Source: CBDFGK01 sp965247075
GTDB taxonomy: Bacteria > Pseudomonadota > Gammaproteobacteria > Pseudomonadales > Halieaceae
DNA length: 64,000 bases
Direction: 5' to 3'
Assembly (NCBI GenBank): GCA_965247075.1
Contig: CBDFGK010000003.1
Coordinates: 1,798,001 to 1,862,000 of the forward strand
Part shown: piece after piece, positions 36,221 through 46,000 of the stretch
Numbering within the stretch: the first letter of the stretch is position 1
How the letters are laid out: every line of letters starts with the position of its first letter
The notes under the pieces: generated by a model
Seen by the model: the letters and a program-made list of their open reading frames with translations, nothing else
Database searches by the model: none
Told to the model about the DNA's origin: nothing
Position numbers and translations under genes: made by a program

Positions 36221-39200
36221 ATGCCAATGAAAAATCATAAAACCTTTGCTTTTGATGTAGGCATGAAATCCCTGGGTGTAGCCGTTAACGACAAGGGCGA
36301 AATTATTCATGCAGATGCTCTACTGATGCATGAAGATGCCGGCGCGGTCAAGGCTCGAGCCGAACGCCGGCGGCAATTCAGAACCCGTGAAGCGCATAAA
36401 GCGCGCGAGGCCGTTTTGGAATCGCTGTGGCGGTCTGTCGGCAAGGAACCCTTGCAACGCAAACGCTTCACAAAAACAAAAAATGCAAAGGGCAAACGGG
36501 AGTTCATAAAAACAAAGGCGGACAGCCGTCTGGAAAGAGAGTTCCCCGCCAAGGGAGACGAGACCGTTTATACCTCTTGCCTGTTGCGCATCATGTTGCT
36601 GGAAGGGCAACCCATGGCTGACTGGCAAATCTACAAGGCATTACACGCCAGTATTCAACGGCGCGGTTATGATGCCGAGGTGCCATGGAAAACCAGGGAA
36701 ACGCAACAGGACAAACCCGGTACAAAGGACGAAAACCCGGAAAATCAGGTTGGCGAATTCGATGCTGAACTGCGAAAAATGACGCCCGATGAACGCTATC
36801 ATCTGCCCTGCTATTACGATGCCTGGAAGATGGGTTTGTGGGATGAAAATACCCATGAAATAACCGCTAAACGACAATATGACAGTGGCAAATTACCTGA
36901 AAGAGCGCGGGGTTATAACGCTTCCAGAGAATTGGTTACCAAAGAGATTGTCTGCTTACTCAAGCGTGCCGCCGAACAAATCCCGCAACTCGAAGAACAT
37001 TTAACGCAGGAAAAGATTGATCGGCTGCTCTATGGCGAGCAGAGCAACGCCATAGATACACGCTATCCATCCGCCAAAAAAATTGACGGCGTGCTGGGAC
37101 AAAAATACCCGCGCTTTGAAAATCGCATTGTTTCCAAATGCGCCCTAATCCCTCGCTTGAATGTATGCAAGGGGGAAAAACAGTTGGCGATTGAAGTGGG
37201 CTTTCTGTTGCGTCTGGTCAACTGGCGTTATGAGAAAGAAGATGAGCAGGGCAATAAGATCGTTGCTTCGCTGACCGGGAAAGAACTAATCAACAAGTTT
37301 CATGAGTGTGAAGCGGTCTGGAAGAAAAAGAACAAAAAATACGCTCCAGAAGAATACGCCAAATGCTTCAAGTTCACCAAGAGCAAGATTACTAAAATGG
37401 CCGAAAGCCTGGACGGAATCGTCAAGATGGGGCATGAGGACATTCCAGCCAGCAAACACAGTGGCCGAAGCCGCTTCAGCCAACCGGCCTTGTATTTGAT
37501 GAAATCTTTGATTCTTTCTGAAAAAACGCCGAAAGGTTTTTATGACGAACTATCACAACTTATTGCAACTGAGGAAGAGAAAAACCCGGGCGCGGAGTTT
37601 GGCTATCAGATATTTTCCGATGTTGCGTATCGGTATTTCCTGGATGATTTCAGGTTCCTTGAGAAAATGGGAAACAGCCGCGAAGCCATCCATGTTCCCG
37701 ATATAAGCCTGGCCGAGCGTTATTTTAATGCGGATGGCGATGTGGATTCGGCCATTCAGAGAATCATCAACTCGTGCAACTGGCCGGAATTACGGCATCG
37801 ATTGAACGTGTTTCGTCATGAACTGGAAAATCTGGTGCAGAAATACGGAGAACCAGATGCCGTTCATCTGGAGTTTATCCGGGAGGATTTTCTCAGTGAC
37901 AAGAAAAAGAACGCATACACCAAACAAGCGAAGACTGGCAAAGAAAATAATCAAAGAGCAGTGGAAGCCCTTAAAAAACTGAATATATCGGTTACTGACA
38001 CAAACATACTTCGCTATCGTTTGTATGAGGAGCAAAACAAGCAGTGCTTATATACGGGAGAGGCCATTGATTGTAGTGTGCTGGAAAATTATGAGCCAGA
38101 TCACATTTTTCCAAAGGGGGATGGTGGACCATATGCGTATTACAACATGGCGTTGATCAGTGAGCGCGTCAATAAGGAAAAAGGAAAGAGGTTACCCTGC
38201 GAATGTGATTTTATCAATTGGGATGCATTCAAAAATCGCCTGGACTCATTACCCTTAGGAAAAAACAAAAAGAAACTGCTACTGGCGAGCACCCGGGAAG
38301 AAACGGAATCGCTGATTGATAAATACACAAGCCTGGCGGGCACGGCATATATTGCTCGACTTGCCAGAGACATCGTTTGCTTGCGTTTTGGCTGGCAGCC
38401 TGGCGCGAAAGGTGAACAACAACGGATATTTGTTGTCAGCGGTGGGCTTACCAGCAAGGTCGCTAAAAAATACAAACTTTATCAGGCACTTGGGGATGGT
38501 TCAAAGCACTACCAGAAAGATCGTTCCGACCATCGGCATCATGCGCTGGACGCCATGGTAATCAGTTACCTGCGGGAGTGGGCGAGAGATAAAAATAAGA
38601 CAGAATTCTTTAAATTCCCGAAAGGCATTGATGCAACCTATTTTGCTGAAAAGTTGGAAAGCGTTAATCCGCGCTATGTAACACGCATCCCACCTGCTAT
38701 AGCCAAACAGCCAATACGAAGTAGAAGTACCGGCAAAAACAAAATGAATATGAAGGAATTCAAAAACATCAGCAAAGACTCCGATGAGCGAGGCCAGTGG
38801 TATACCAATAAGTCGAAAGCCGGCAAAGGCACTTCTCAGCACGGCTACCTTTTCTATAAGGACAAGCAGGGCATAGTCTGCTCGAAAACTATTCATAGTT
38901 TCCGGTCTCGTTACCAGTCGGAAAAAGAAGTAGAGAAAAAGGCCAGTGAGATGCTTGGGTTGTTTTATTCGGGCTTGCTTATTACCCTGCCAAGTCAGAG
39001 TAAAATAACCGCAACTCAACTGGGGAGAGATGCCCGATTGAAATTTGGCGAATACGAGATTAGTAAAAGAAACAAAGGTGAAATAATAATTGTTGGTAAG
39101 AATGGTGATGGTTCAACGGGTCGCTACCGGATATCCTCCGTTAATCTTGAAAAAATCAGAATATGCAATGAACTGATGACGGAGAAATCATTGGAACTTG

Positions 39201-39586
39201 TTGATTTTCGTGTAAAGAAAGGCGATATTTTGAATGGTCGTTACAAGGTCGACCCGGAACGGTCTGATCATCGATATTTCACGATTGTTAATACCGAAGG
39301 CGGTGAGGAAGAGTTCATTAAGTCCAATCGCCTGGTTAATCATCTTATTAAGCAAGAATCGACAAACCAGATTCTCGAAAATGCCACGGTGGCGATTAAC
39401 AGAAATCACATGGATTATATCGACAAGGTAACAGCAGATGACATCCCCAAACAAAATCTCCCTGAGGGGCAGTATCAAATCAAGAAATTTAGTGGGGATA
39501 TAGTGCATTTGATTAGTCAGAATGGTACGATTTATCGCCTGAATAGCAAAATTCTGCAGCACGCCACACGGGTCCAAAACGATTGA
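36221..39586 (+). CDS. cas9: CRISPR-associated endonuclease Cas9, compact type II-C-like
   Basis: An RNA-guided double-strand DNA nuclease of 1121 residues. RuvC-I is FAFDVGMKSLGVAV with catalytic Asp12 (Trp of the common GWAV is Val here). The arginine-rich bridge helix is RAERRRQFRTREAHK at about 46-60. RuvC-II is AVHLEFIRE with Glu551. The HNH domain has YEPDHIFPKGDGG with Asp627 and His628. RuvC-III is HHALDAMVISYL with His773/774 and Asp777. All nuclease residues are intact. IQRRGYD at about 145-151 and YPRFENRIVSKC recall the REC region of Akkermansia-like II-C proteins. The C-terminal PAM-interacting part is unlike any I can name. There is no clear ribosome site; ATG 36227 is an alternative start. 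cas1 and cas2 follow with overlaps, and there is no cas4 or csn2. Confidence 0.95.
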   Translation: MPMKNHKTFAFDVGMKSLGVAVNDKGEIIHADALLMHEDAGAVKARAERRRQFRTREAHKAREAVLESLWRSVGKEPLQRKRFTKTKNAKGKREFIKTKADSRLEREFPAKGDETVYTSCLLRIMLLEGQPMADWQIYKALHASIQRRGYDAEVPWKTRETQQDKPGTKDENPENQVGEFDAELRKMTPDERYHLPCYYDAWKMGLWDENTHEITAKRQYDSGKLPERARGYNASRELVTKEIVCLLKRAAEQIPQLEEHLTQEKIDRLLYGEQSNAIDTRYPSAKKIDGVLGQKYPRFENRIVSKCALIPRLNVCKGEKQLAIEVGFLLRLVNWRYEKEDEQGNKIVASLTGKELINKFHECEAVWKKKNKKYAPEEYAKCFKFTKSKITKMAESLDGIVKMGHEDIPASKHSGRSRFSQPALYLMKSLILSEKTPKGFYDELSQLIATEEEKNPGAEFGYQIFSDVAYRYFLDDFRFLEKMGNSREAIHVPDISLAERYFNADGDVDSAIQRIINSCNWPELRHRLNVFRHELENLVQKYGEPDAVHLEFIREDFLSDKKKNAYTKQAKTGKENNQRAVEALKKLNISVTDTNILRYRLYEEQNKQCLYTGEAIDCSVLENYEPDHIFPKGDGGPYAYYNMALISERVNKEKGKRLPCECDFINWDAFKNRLDSLPLGKNKKKLLLASTREETESLIDKYTSLAGTAYIARLARDIVCLRFGWQPGAKGEQQRIFVVSGGLTSKVAKKYKLYQALGDGSKHYQKDRSDHRHHALDAMVISYLREWARDKNKTEFFKFPKGIDATYFAEKLESVNPRYVTRIPPAIAKQPIRSRSTGKNKMNMKEFKNISKDSDERGQWYTNKSKAGKGTSQHGYLFYKDKQGIVCSKTIHSFRSRYQSEKEVEKKASEMLGLFYSGLLITLPSQSKITATQLGRDARLKFGEYEISKRNKGEIIIVGKNGDGSTGRYRISSVNLEKIRICNELMTEKSLELVDFRVKKGDILNGRYKVDPERSDHRYFTIVNTEGGEEEFIKSNRLVNHLIKQESTNQILENATVAINRNHMDYIDKVTADDIPKQNLPEGQYQIKKFSGDIVHLISQNGTIYRLNSKILQHATRVQND

Positions 39587-40479
39587 GTTACTACCTGTTG
39601 CATCTGCTGTCTCCCGACATCTATCTGCACAAGGAACGGGGTCTGTTGCGTTATGAGCGTGGCGATGAGCGGAGGCAATTGCCGCTGGAAGATATTCGCG
39701 GTGTCATTATTGTTACGGAAAATGTAACCCTTACCGACCGGCTTATCTCAGCCCTGCTGGAAAACGGCGCGTTCATCCTGCACTGCGATAAAAAGTATCG
39801 CCCCATTGGGCTAACAGAACCGTTGCCAAAGATTATCAAGCGCAATGTTGCATATCACCAGGCGCGTAGCACCAAGAAATTGCAAAGCGCAATCTGGCAA
39901 TGTCTTTTGCGCACCAAAATAGATAACCAGCGTCGGTTGCTGAAACATATCGGCGCACGTCATGCCTATCTGGAAGAGCACTTGAACAATCGCAAACTCA
40001 ACGAATCCGCTTGCGCTCGCTATTATTGGCGCGAGTTCTTTTCCCACAGCGGTTTTGCTGGCTTGACTCGGCGGCACGATGATGAACACCAGGTTAATCA
40101 GATGCTCAACTATGGATATGCGGTTTTAGGCGCAATTTGCCACAGATCTATTGTTGCACACGGCTTGAGTCCGTTATTCGGCGTGCACCATCAGGCAAAC
40201 TTTCACAATCATCCTTTTGTTTATGATGTGATTGAACCGCTACGCCCGTTCATTGATTATCAACTGCATGTATATTTGACCAAGGAACCGGAAAAAGAAA
40301 AAACCACCAGGGAATGGATACTGTTTGCTCAGGGCTGTTGGAACACGATTGAAGTGCTGCATAATAACAACAAATTGAAACTAATCGACGGTGTTGATGT
40401 ATTTGTGAACTCGATCGCAAAGTCATTCAGCACCAAAGATATTGGGCACTTATGGCTGCCGGAACTCCAAGTACGCTAA
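39583..40479 (+). CDS. cas1: CRISPR integrase Cas1
   Basis: The spacer-acquisition integrase, 298 residues. It starts at TTG 39583, which overlaps the cas9 stop by 4 bases (TTGA); no better start exists downstream in frame. ALLENGAFILHCDKKYRPIG and NYGYAVLGAICHRSIVAHGLSPLFGVHH are family blocks. The conserved Glu of the active site fits the region before GFAGLTRR, and His in VAHGL plus Asp in FVYDVIEPLRP complete the metal site. Overlap with cas2 is 28 bases, so all three cas genes form one transcript. Confidence 0.95.
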   Translation: MSYYLLHLLSPDIYLHKERGLLRYERGDERRQLPLEDIRGVIIVTENVTLTDRLISALLENGAFILHCDKKYRPIGLTEPLPKIIKRNVAYHQARSTKKLQSAIWQCLLRTKIDNQRRLLKHIGARHAYLEEHLNNRKLNESACARYYWREFFSHSGFAGLTRRHDDEHQVNQMLNYGYAVLGAICHRSIVAHGLSPLFGVHHQANFHNHPFVYDVIEPLRPFIDYQLHVYLTKEPEKEKTTREWILFAQGCWNTIEVLHNNNKLKLIDGVDVFVNSIAKSFSTKDIGHLWLPELQVR

Positions 40480-40805
40480 AAATGGGCTGGATGCTGGTGC
40501 TGTTTGATTTGCCGGTTGGCACAAAGCGGGAGCGGGACGAAGCCACCCGATTTCGCAAGCAACTGCTGGATGACGGCTACAACATGCTTCAGTTTTCGGT
40601 GTATATGCGCTCGTGCAATTCTTGGGAGCGTATGCAAAAACACGCCCGCAGATTACGGGTCTTTGCGCCGCAAGGGGGCAACATCCGGGCAATACTGATG
40701 ACCGAGAAGCAATGGATCAAGTCCATCGCCATTGTCAGCGAACACTATCGGAAAAAGAAGAAAACAAGCAAAATGCAACAGTTGAGCATGTTTGAGAACT
40801 GGTGA
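40452..40805 (+). CDS. cas2: CRISPR adaptation protein Cas2
   Basis: The structural partner of Cas1 in spacer integration, 117 residues. The ferredoxin-like start WMLVLFDLPVGTKRERDEAT has the typical FDLP, followed by FRKQLLDDGYNMLQFSVYMR. The first candidate start, ATG 40452, overlaps cas1 strongly; MGWMLVLFDLP at 40482 sits just after the cas1 stop and is a plausible true start. The CRISPR array begins 159 bases downstream. Confidence 0.93.
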   Translation: MAAGTPSTLKMGWMLVLFDLPVGTKRERDEATRFRKQLLDDGYNMLQFSVYMRSCNSWERMQKHARRLRVFAPQGGNIRAILMTEKQWIKSIAIVSEHYRKKKKTSKMQQLSMFENW

Positions 40806-40814
40806 CCTACGCCC

Positions 40815-40849
<35 letters not shown>

Positions 40850-40856
40850 TGCAGTG

Positions 40857-40921
40857 CCTGAGAAGCCGCCACGATAGTTAAGATTCCCCAATCTGCATAT
40901 AGCTGTGGTCGGCTTCCCAGG
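40857..40921 (-). ncRNA. Imperfect palindrome beside the array; tracrRNA candidate
   Basis: Arms 40857-40872 (CCTGAGAAGCCGCCAC) and 40905-40921 pair over 15 bases with one mismatch and one bulge. Inside, AGATT-CCCC-AATCT (40881-40894) forms a second hairpin. Read on the plus strand, 40877-40889 (GTTAAGATTCCCC) matches the start of the crRNA-sense repeat (GTTTTGATTCCCC) at 11 of 13 bases, with further TCT and AGC matches. A minus-strand RNA from here would therefore carry an anti-repeat. The purine tract (C-run on the minus strand) would follow. This is the best tracrRNA candidate I find, but weak; it may instead be a leader or transposon structure. Confidence 0.35.
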
Positions 40922-40964
40922 GTGCAAAACTAAATATATATATCTTCGTCCCCGATTCCTACGT

Positions 40965-42254
40965 AGTGTAACACGCTGGAAAAGAGGGGGGAATCAAAAC
41001 TCAACACGATCTGCTAACCACCAACACCTAAGTGTAACACGCTGGAAAAGAGGGGGGAATCAAAACTTGTAGATGTTGTAATATGCGTCAAGCATTAGTG
41101 TAACACGCTGGAAAAGAGGGGGGAATCAAAACAGATTGCTGCGGGTCGTTTAAAGTCTAGGTAGTGTAACACGCTGGAAAAGAGGGGGGAATCAAAACCT
41201 TAGCACATATACCCCGCCCAGCTCAATAAGTGTAACACGCTGGAAAAGAGGGGGGAATCAAAACACCAATATATGCACCAATAATTGTACCGATAGTGTA
41301 ACACGCTGGAAAAGAGGGGGGAATCAAAACTCCACTTCCCGCAGCCCACGTAATCATTGAAGTGTAACACGCTGGAAAAGAGGGGGGAATCAAAACTTGG
41401 TGATAGCCGATAACAATTCATTACTCGAGTGTAACACGCTGGAAAAGAGGGGGGAATCAAAACTAGTGTCATCGGTTCACCAACAGCCAGCGGAGTGTAA
41501 CACGCTGGAAAAGAGGGGGGAATCAAAACTATAACCCAGTTCACCGGTTAACAAATCCAAGTGTAACACGCTGGAAAAGAGGGGGGAATCAAAACTCCGC
41601 AAAGCTCACAATCCAACTACCAGATAGTGTAACACGCTGGAAAAGAGGGGGGAATCAAAACCTCATAATGGATATGTTGGCCGCATAAACAGTGTAACAC
41701 GCTGGAAAAGAGGGGGGAATCAAAACTTGCGTGATCTTACTTGCTTGGATTTGTTAAGTGTAACACGCTGGAAAAGAGGGGGGAATCAAAACTTTCCTGC
41801 GATTACGGAGCTGGAATATAGAAGTGTAACACGCTGGAAAAGAGGGGGGAATCAAAACTATCGTATCGTCAGTATCATAAGACGCATGAGTGTAACACGC
41901 TGGAAAAGAGGGGGGAATCAAAACTGGAGTAACTCCTACAACAAAGCCCGAACAAGTGTAACACGCTGGAAAAGAGGGGGGAATCAAAACTATTTTTGTA
42001 GTTTCGAGAGTGTCTTTGATAGTGTAACACGCTGGAAAAGAGGGGGGAATCAAAACTGTTCTCAAATTGCGAAAAACACTTCCGGCAGTGTAACACGCTG
42101 GAAAAGAGGGGGGAATCAAAACTCTTTGTTTTCAGTCAAAATTGACTCGTTCAGTGTAACACGCTGGAAAAGAGGGGGGAATCAAAACTTCAGTGGCACC
42201 GTTAACGAGGCGGCGGTCAGTGTAACACGCTGGAAAAGAGGGGGAATCTTTACC
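40965..42254 (-). CRISPR. CRISPR array, 20 repeats and 19 spacers
   Basis: Repeats of 36 bp start at 40965 and recur every 65-67 bp. Plus-strand repeat: begins AGTGTAACACGCTGGAAAAG, ends GAATCAAAAC. Nineteen are identical. The last (42219-42254) has five instead of six G and a changed 3' end (AATCTTTACC). Spacers are 29-31 bp and all different. The inverse reading, GTTTTGATTCC...TGTTACACT, parallels type II-C repeats such as Neisseria's (start GTTGTAGCTCCC, end TACAAT). So crRNAs are probably read from the minus strand, each repeat carrying a -10-like TTACACT. The array lies 159 bases after cas2. Confidence 0.98.
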
Positions 42255-42378
42255 AGATTTTGATTGAGTGCCATCATGATCTTGGACAGTGACAACATAA
42301 AATAGGGCAGTGCCAATGTCATGTGGCCGACAAAACAGCACTGTCTGAGTGTATATGGTAACTGGAATGGAAGGTCCC
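42255..42378. other. Region between array and lrp-type gene
   Basis: About 120 bases without a gene. Inverted phrases GGACAGTG (42284-42291) and CACTGTCT (42341-42348), and TGACA/TGTCA nested inside, could fold into a long weak stem. If the degenerate last repeat were transcribed rightwards it would be an anti-repeat followed by this region, an alternative tracrRNA location. Confidence 0.3.
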
Positions 42379-42852
42379 TTAGCTCTTGGCAAGCTCTGGC
42401 CGTAGCGGCAGGGCGGTATCCAGTTTCAATTCCCGCAGGGCGATATTCGAACGCACCTGGGAAATTTGCGGCAGGGCGAACAAAAATTCCGCCAGGAACT
42501 TATCCAATGAAGCAATGGTGGCCGTCACCACCCGCAAAATAAAATCTGCATCGCCGGTGGTGGCAAAACACTCCACCACTTCGGGGCGCTCCATAATAGC
42601 TTCTTCGAAAGGCGTGGTGCTCTCTCGCACATGGCGGGCCAGGGTGACGTGTACAAAGGTGCACAGGTTCAGCCCCAGTTTCGGGCGACTGAGCAAGGCC
42701 GCGTAGCCCTCGATTACGCCGCTCTCTTCCAGCGCCCTGACCCGACGCCAGCAGGCAGCGGTCGAAATACCCACTGTCTCTGCCAGGCGCTGGTTGCTTA
42801 TGCGTCCATCGCGTTGCAGGGCATCCAGAATGCGCAGATCTATACGGTCCAT
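42379..42852 (-). CDS. Lrp/AsnC-family transcriptional regulator
   Basis: A 157-residue feast/famine regulator starting at ATG 42852 (MDRIDLRILDALQRDGRISN), with CTGGAG 7 bases upstream; a TTG at 42876 would add eight residues. The N-terminal winged HTH has LAETVGISTAACWRRVRALE, and the C-terminal RAM domain has VECFATTGDADFILRVV. It is divergent from the indolepyruvate oxidoreductase gene across a 157-base A+T-rich intergenic region, so it probably controls that gene in response to an amino acid. The effector is not deducible. Confidence 0.9.
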   Translation of the reverse strand: MDRIDLRILDALQRDGRISNQRLAETVGISTAACWRRVRALEESGVIEGYAALLSRPKLGLNLCTFVHVTLARHVRESTTPFEEAIMERPEVVECFATTGDADFILRVVTATIASLDKFLAEFLFALPQISQVRSNIALRELKLDTALPLRPELAKS

Positions 42853-43009
42853 GACGGGCTCCAGTAATCGTTGCAAGAAAATTACTAAAAAATGCTAAAA
42901 AGAGAAATATTACTTCTGTTAATACGCTATACAGACAAAAATAGAAAGCATATTTCGGTAGAAGCGGCGTAAAGTTACCAGGATAGTAATTCGATTGAAG
43001 GGTGACACC

Positions 43010-46000
43010 ATGAACCTTCCCCAGGCCGATTTTTCACTGGATGACTACCAGCTCCAGGACCGCTACATCCGCGACCAGGGCCGGGTGTTTCTCACCGGCA
43101 CCCAGGCCCTGGTTCGCCTGCCCATGATGCAACGCGAACTGGATCGCCGGCACGGTTTGAATACCGCGGGCTTTATCTCCGGATACCGGGGTTCCCCGCT
43201 GGGTGGCTACGATCAGGAGCTGTGGCGCGCCAGTCGCTTTATGGCTGAGTACAACATCGATTTTATGCCCGCTATCAACGAGGATCTGGCGGCCACCGCC
43301 ATACTGGGTACCCAGCAGGTGGAGAGTGATGGCGAGCGGCAAGTGGATGGCGTGTTCTCCATCTGGTACGGCAAGGGTCCAGGCGTGGATCGTGCCGGCG
43401 ATGCGCTGAAACACGGCAACGCCTATGGCAGTTCACCCCATGGTGGTGTGTTGGTGATTGCCGGTGATGACCACGGTTGTGTTTCGTCCAGCATGTCGCA
43501 CCAGTCGGATGTGGCGTTTATGGCATTTTTTATGCCCACACTCAATCCGGCTTCAGTAGAGGAGTATATTCAGTACGGCCTGTACGGATTTGCCCTGTCA
43601 CGCTTTTCCGGCTGCTGGGTGGGCTTCAAGGCCGTGTCGGAAACCGTGGAAAGTGCCGCGACTGTCAATCTTGTGGACCTGCCCGAGTTTAAGCAGCCCA
43701 CGGATTACCAGGCTCCGGATTTCGGTTTGCACTATCGCTGGCCCGACTTGCCGGGTCCCCAGGTGGAAGCGCGCATGGTGGAGAAACTGGACGCGGTACG
43801 CGCCTTCGTCCGGGCCAATCCTATCGATCGGCGAATCTACGATATTCCCGCCGCGCGCCTGGGCATTATCACCACCGGCAAGGCCCACCTGGATCTGATG
43901 GAGGCGCTCAAGATGCTGGGTGTGGATGAACAGCGGGCACGGGAAATAGGCATCGATATCTACAAGGTGGGTATGGTGTGGCCGCTGGAAACCGAGGGGG
44001 CCAGGGCTTTCCTGCGCGGCAAGGAAGAAGTACTGGTAGTGGAGGAGAAGCGCGGCATCATTGAGAGCGAGCTCAAGGAAAACCTCTACGATTACCAGCG
44101 CGATAAACCCAGCCGTATGGTGGGTAAGTACGATGAAGAGGGTAGGCCGTTGATACCCTGGGTGGGCGAGCTCAGCCCGACCATGCTGGCGCCTGTCGTG
44201 GCAGCGCGTATTACCCACGAATTTCCAGAGCTGTGCTTTGACGAGCAATTGGCCATGCTTGCTGACAGTCGGGTAGCAGTAGCGGTTCCCACCGATGTCA
44301 AACGCACGCCCTACTTCTGCGCCGGTTGTCCGCACAATACCTCGACCAAAGTACCCCAGGGCAGCAAGGCCCTGGCCGGTATCGGCTGCCACTTTATGGC
44401 CTCCTGGATGGATCGCAAAACCGAATCCCTGATCCAGATGGGTGGCGAGGGTGTCAACTGGGTGGGCAAGTCGCGGTTTATCGGCAAACCCCATGTGTTT
44501 CAAAATCTGGGGGAAGGCACCTATTTCCACTCGGGGTATCTGGCGATCCGCCAGGCGGTGGCGGCGGGTACCAATATCACCTACAAGATCCTCTTCAATG
44601 ACGCGGTGGCCATGACCGGCGGACAGCCAGTAGATGGCACTATCAGTGTGCCCGCCATCGCCGGCCAGATGCGCGCCGAGGGTGTGCAGCGCATCGCGGT
44701 GGTGAGTGACGAGCCGGAGAAATACACTGACAAGGGGATTTTTCCTGCAGCTTGCAGCTTTCACCATCGCGACGAAATGGACGCCCTGCAGCGTGAAATG
44801 CGCGAGGTGCCCGGGGTGAGTGTGCTGATCTACGATCAGGATTGCGCCGCAGAGAAGCGTCGCCGGCGCAAACGCGGCACCTATCCGGACCCGGCCCGCC
44901 GCATATTTATCAACGATGCGGTATGTGAGGGCTGTGGTGATTGTTCGGCCCAGTCCAATTGCCTGTCCATTTACCCGCTGGACACCGAACTGGGTCGCAA
45001 ACGCAAGATCGACCAGTCCTCCTGTAACAAGGACTATTCCTGTGTGAAGGGGTTTTGCCCCAGCTTCGTCACCGTCGCAGGCGGTGAGTTGAATAAACCG
45101 CAGGCCACGGCCCCGGGGCATGACTTTGAGAACCGCGTTGCGGCGCTGCCGCTACCGACGCTGGCCTCTCTGGAGCAGACCTTTGACCTGTTGGTAGTGG
45201 GTGTCGGTGGTACCGGCGTGGTTACCGTGGGCGCCCTGATCACCATGGCCGCGCACCTGGAAGGGAAGGGAGCCTCGGTGCTGGATTTCACCGGCTTTGC
45301 ACAAAAAGGTGGCGCGGTTATCAGCCATCTTCGTATTGGTCGCTCACCGGCAGACCTGCACCAGGTGCGTATTGCCGACGGTCGCGCCGATGCTGTGGTA
45401 GCCTGTGATGTGGTGGTGGCTACAGACCCGCGCTCGGTACGGGTGCTGGCCAAAAACAGAACGCGCGTGTTGGTCAATCACAGTGAGGTGCCCACCGGCC
45501 AGTTTGTACAAAATCGCAATGCGGATATCCACATGGATGCGCGCCTGCAGGCTATCGGCGCTGCCGTGGGCAGTGAACATCTAAAAGTCATAGCGGCCAA
45601 TGCCCTTATGGAGCAACTGATGGGCCACACGGTGTATGCCAATGTGTTTTTGCTGGGTCACGCCTGGCAGCAGGGTATGGTGCCGGTCTCGCAGCAGGCG
45701 CTACTGCGCGCTATTGAAATCAACGGCGTTAACATCGAGGAAAATCAGCGGGCTTTCCGCTGGGGTCGATTGGCGGCGGAGGATCAGCCACACGTTGTCG
45801 ATGCCGCCCGCCTGCGGTCGGATGAGCTACCGGTGATGTCCATCAGGCAGTTGATAGAGCACCGCGCCGCGCTGCTGCTTGACTATCAGAATAAAGCCTA
45901 CGCCACGCGCTACCGGGAACTGGTGGCGAAAGTTGAGGCCACTGAACAGGCTGTGCAGAGCGAGGGTTTTCCATTGACCCACGCGGTAGCGATTAACCTG

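Noticed and set aside
36221..39586. Type II-B assignment of the Cas9 locus because of the GVAV-like RuvC-I
   Set aside because: No cas4 is present, the protein is much shorter than II-B Cas9, and the repeat architecture fits II-C.
41727..42263. Long open frames through the CRISPR array with a repeated SVTRWKRGGNQN phrase, and minus-strand frames repeating IPPSFPACYT
   Set aside because: They are artefacts of a 66 bp repeat period (a multiple of three) and no start signals exist; the array explains them fully.
43598..45121. 507-codon minus-strand open frame opposite the indolepyruvate oxidoreductase gene
   Set aside because: Same reason: a GC-rich antisense shadow of a well-supported gene.
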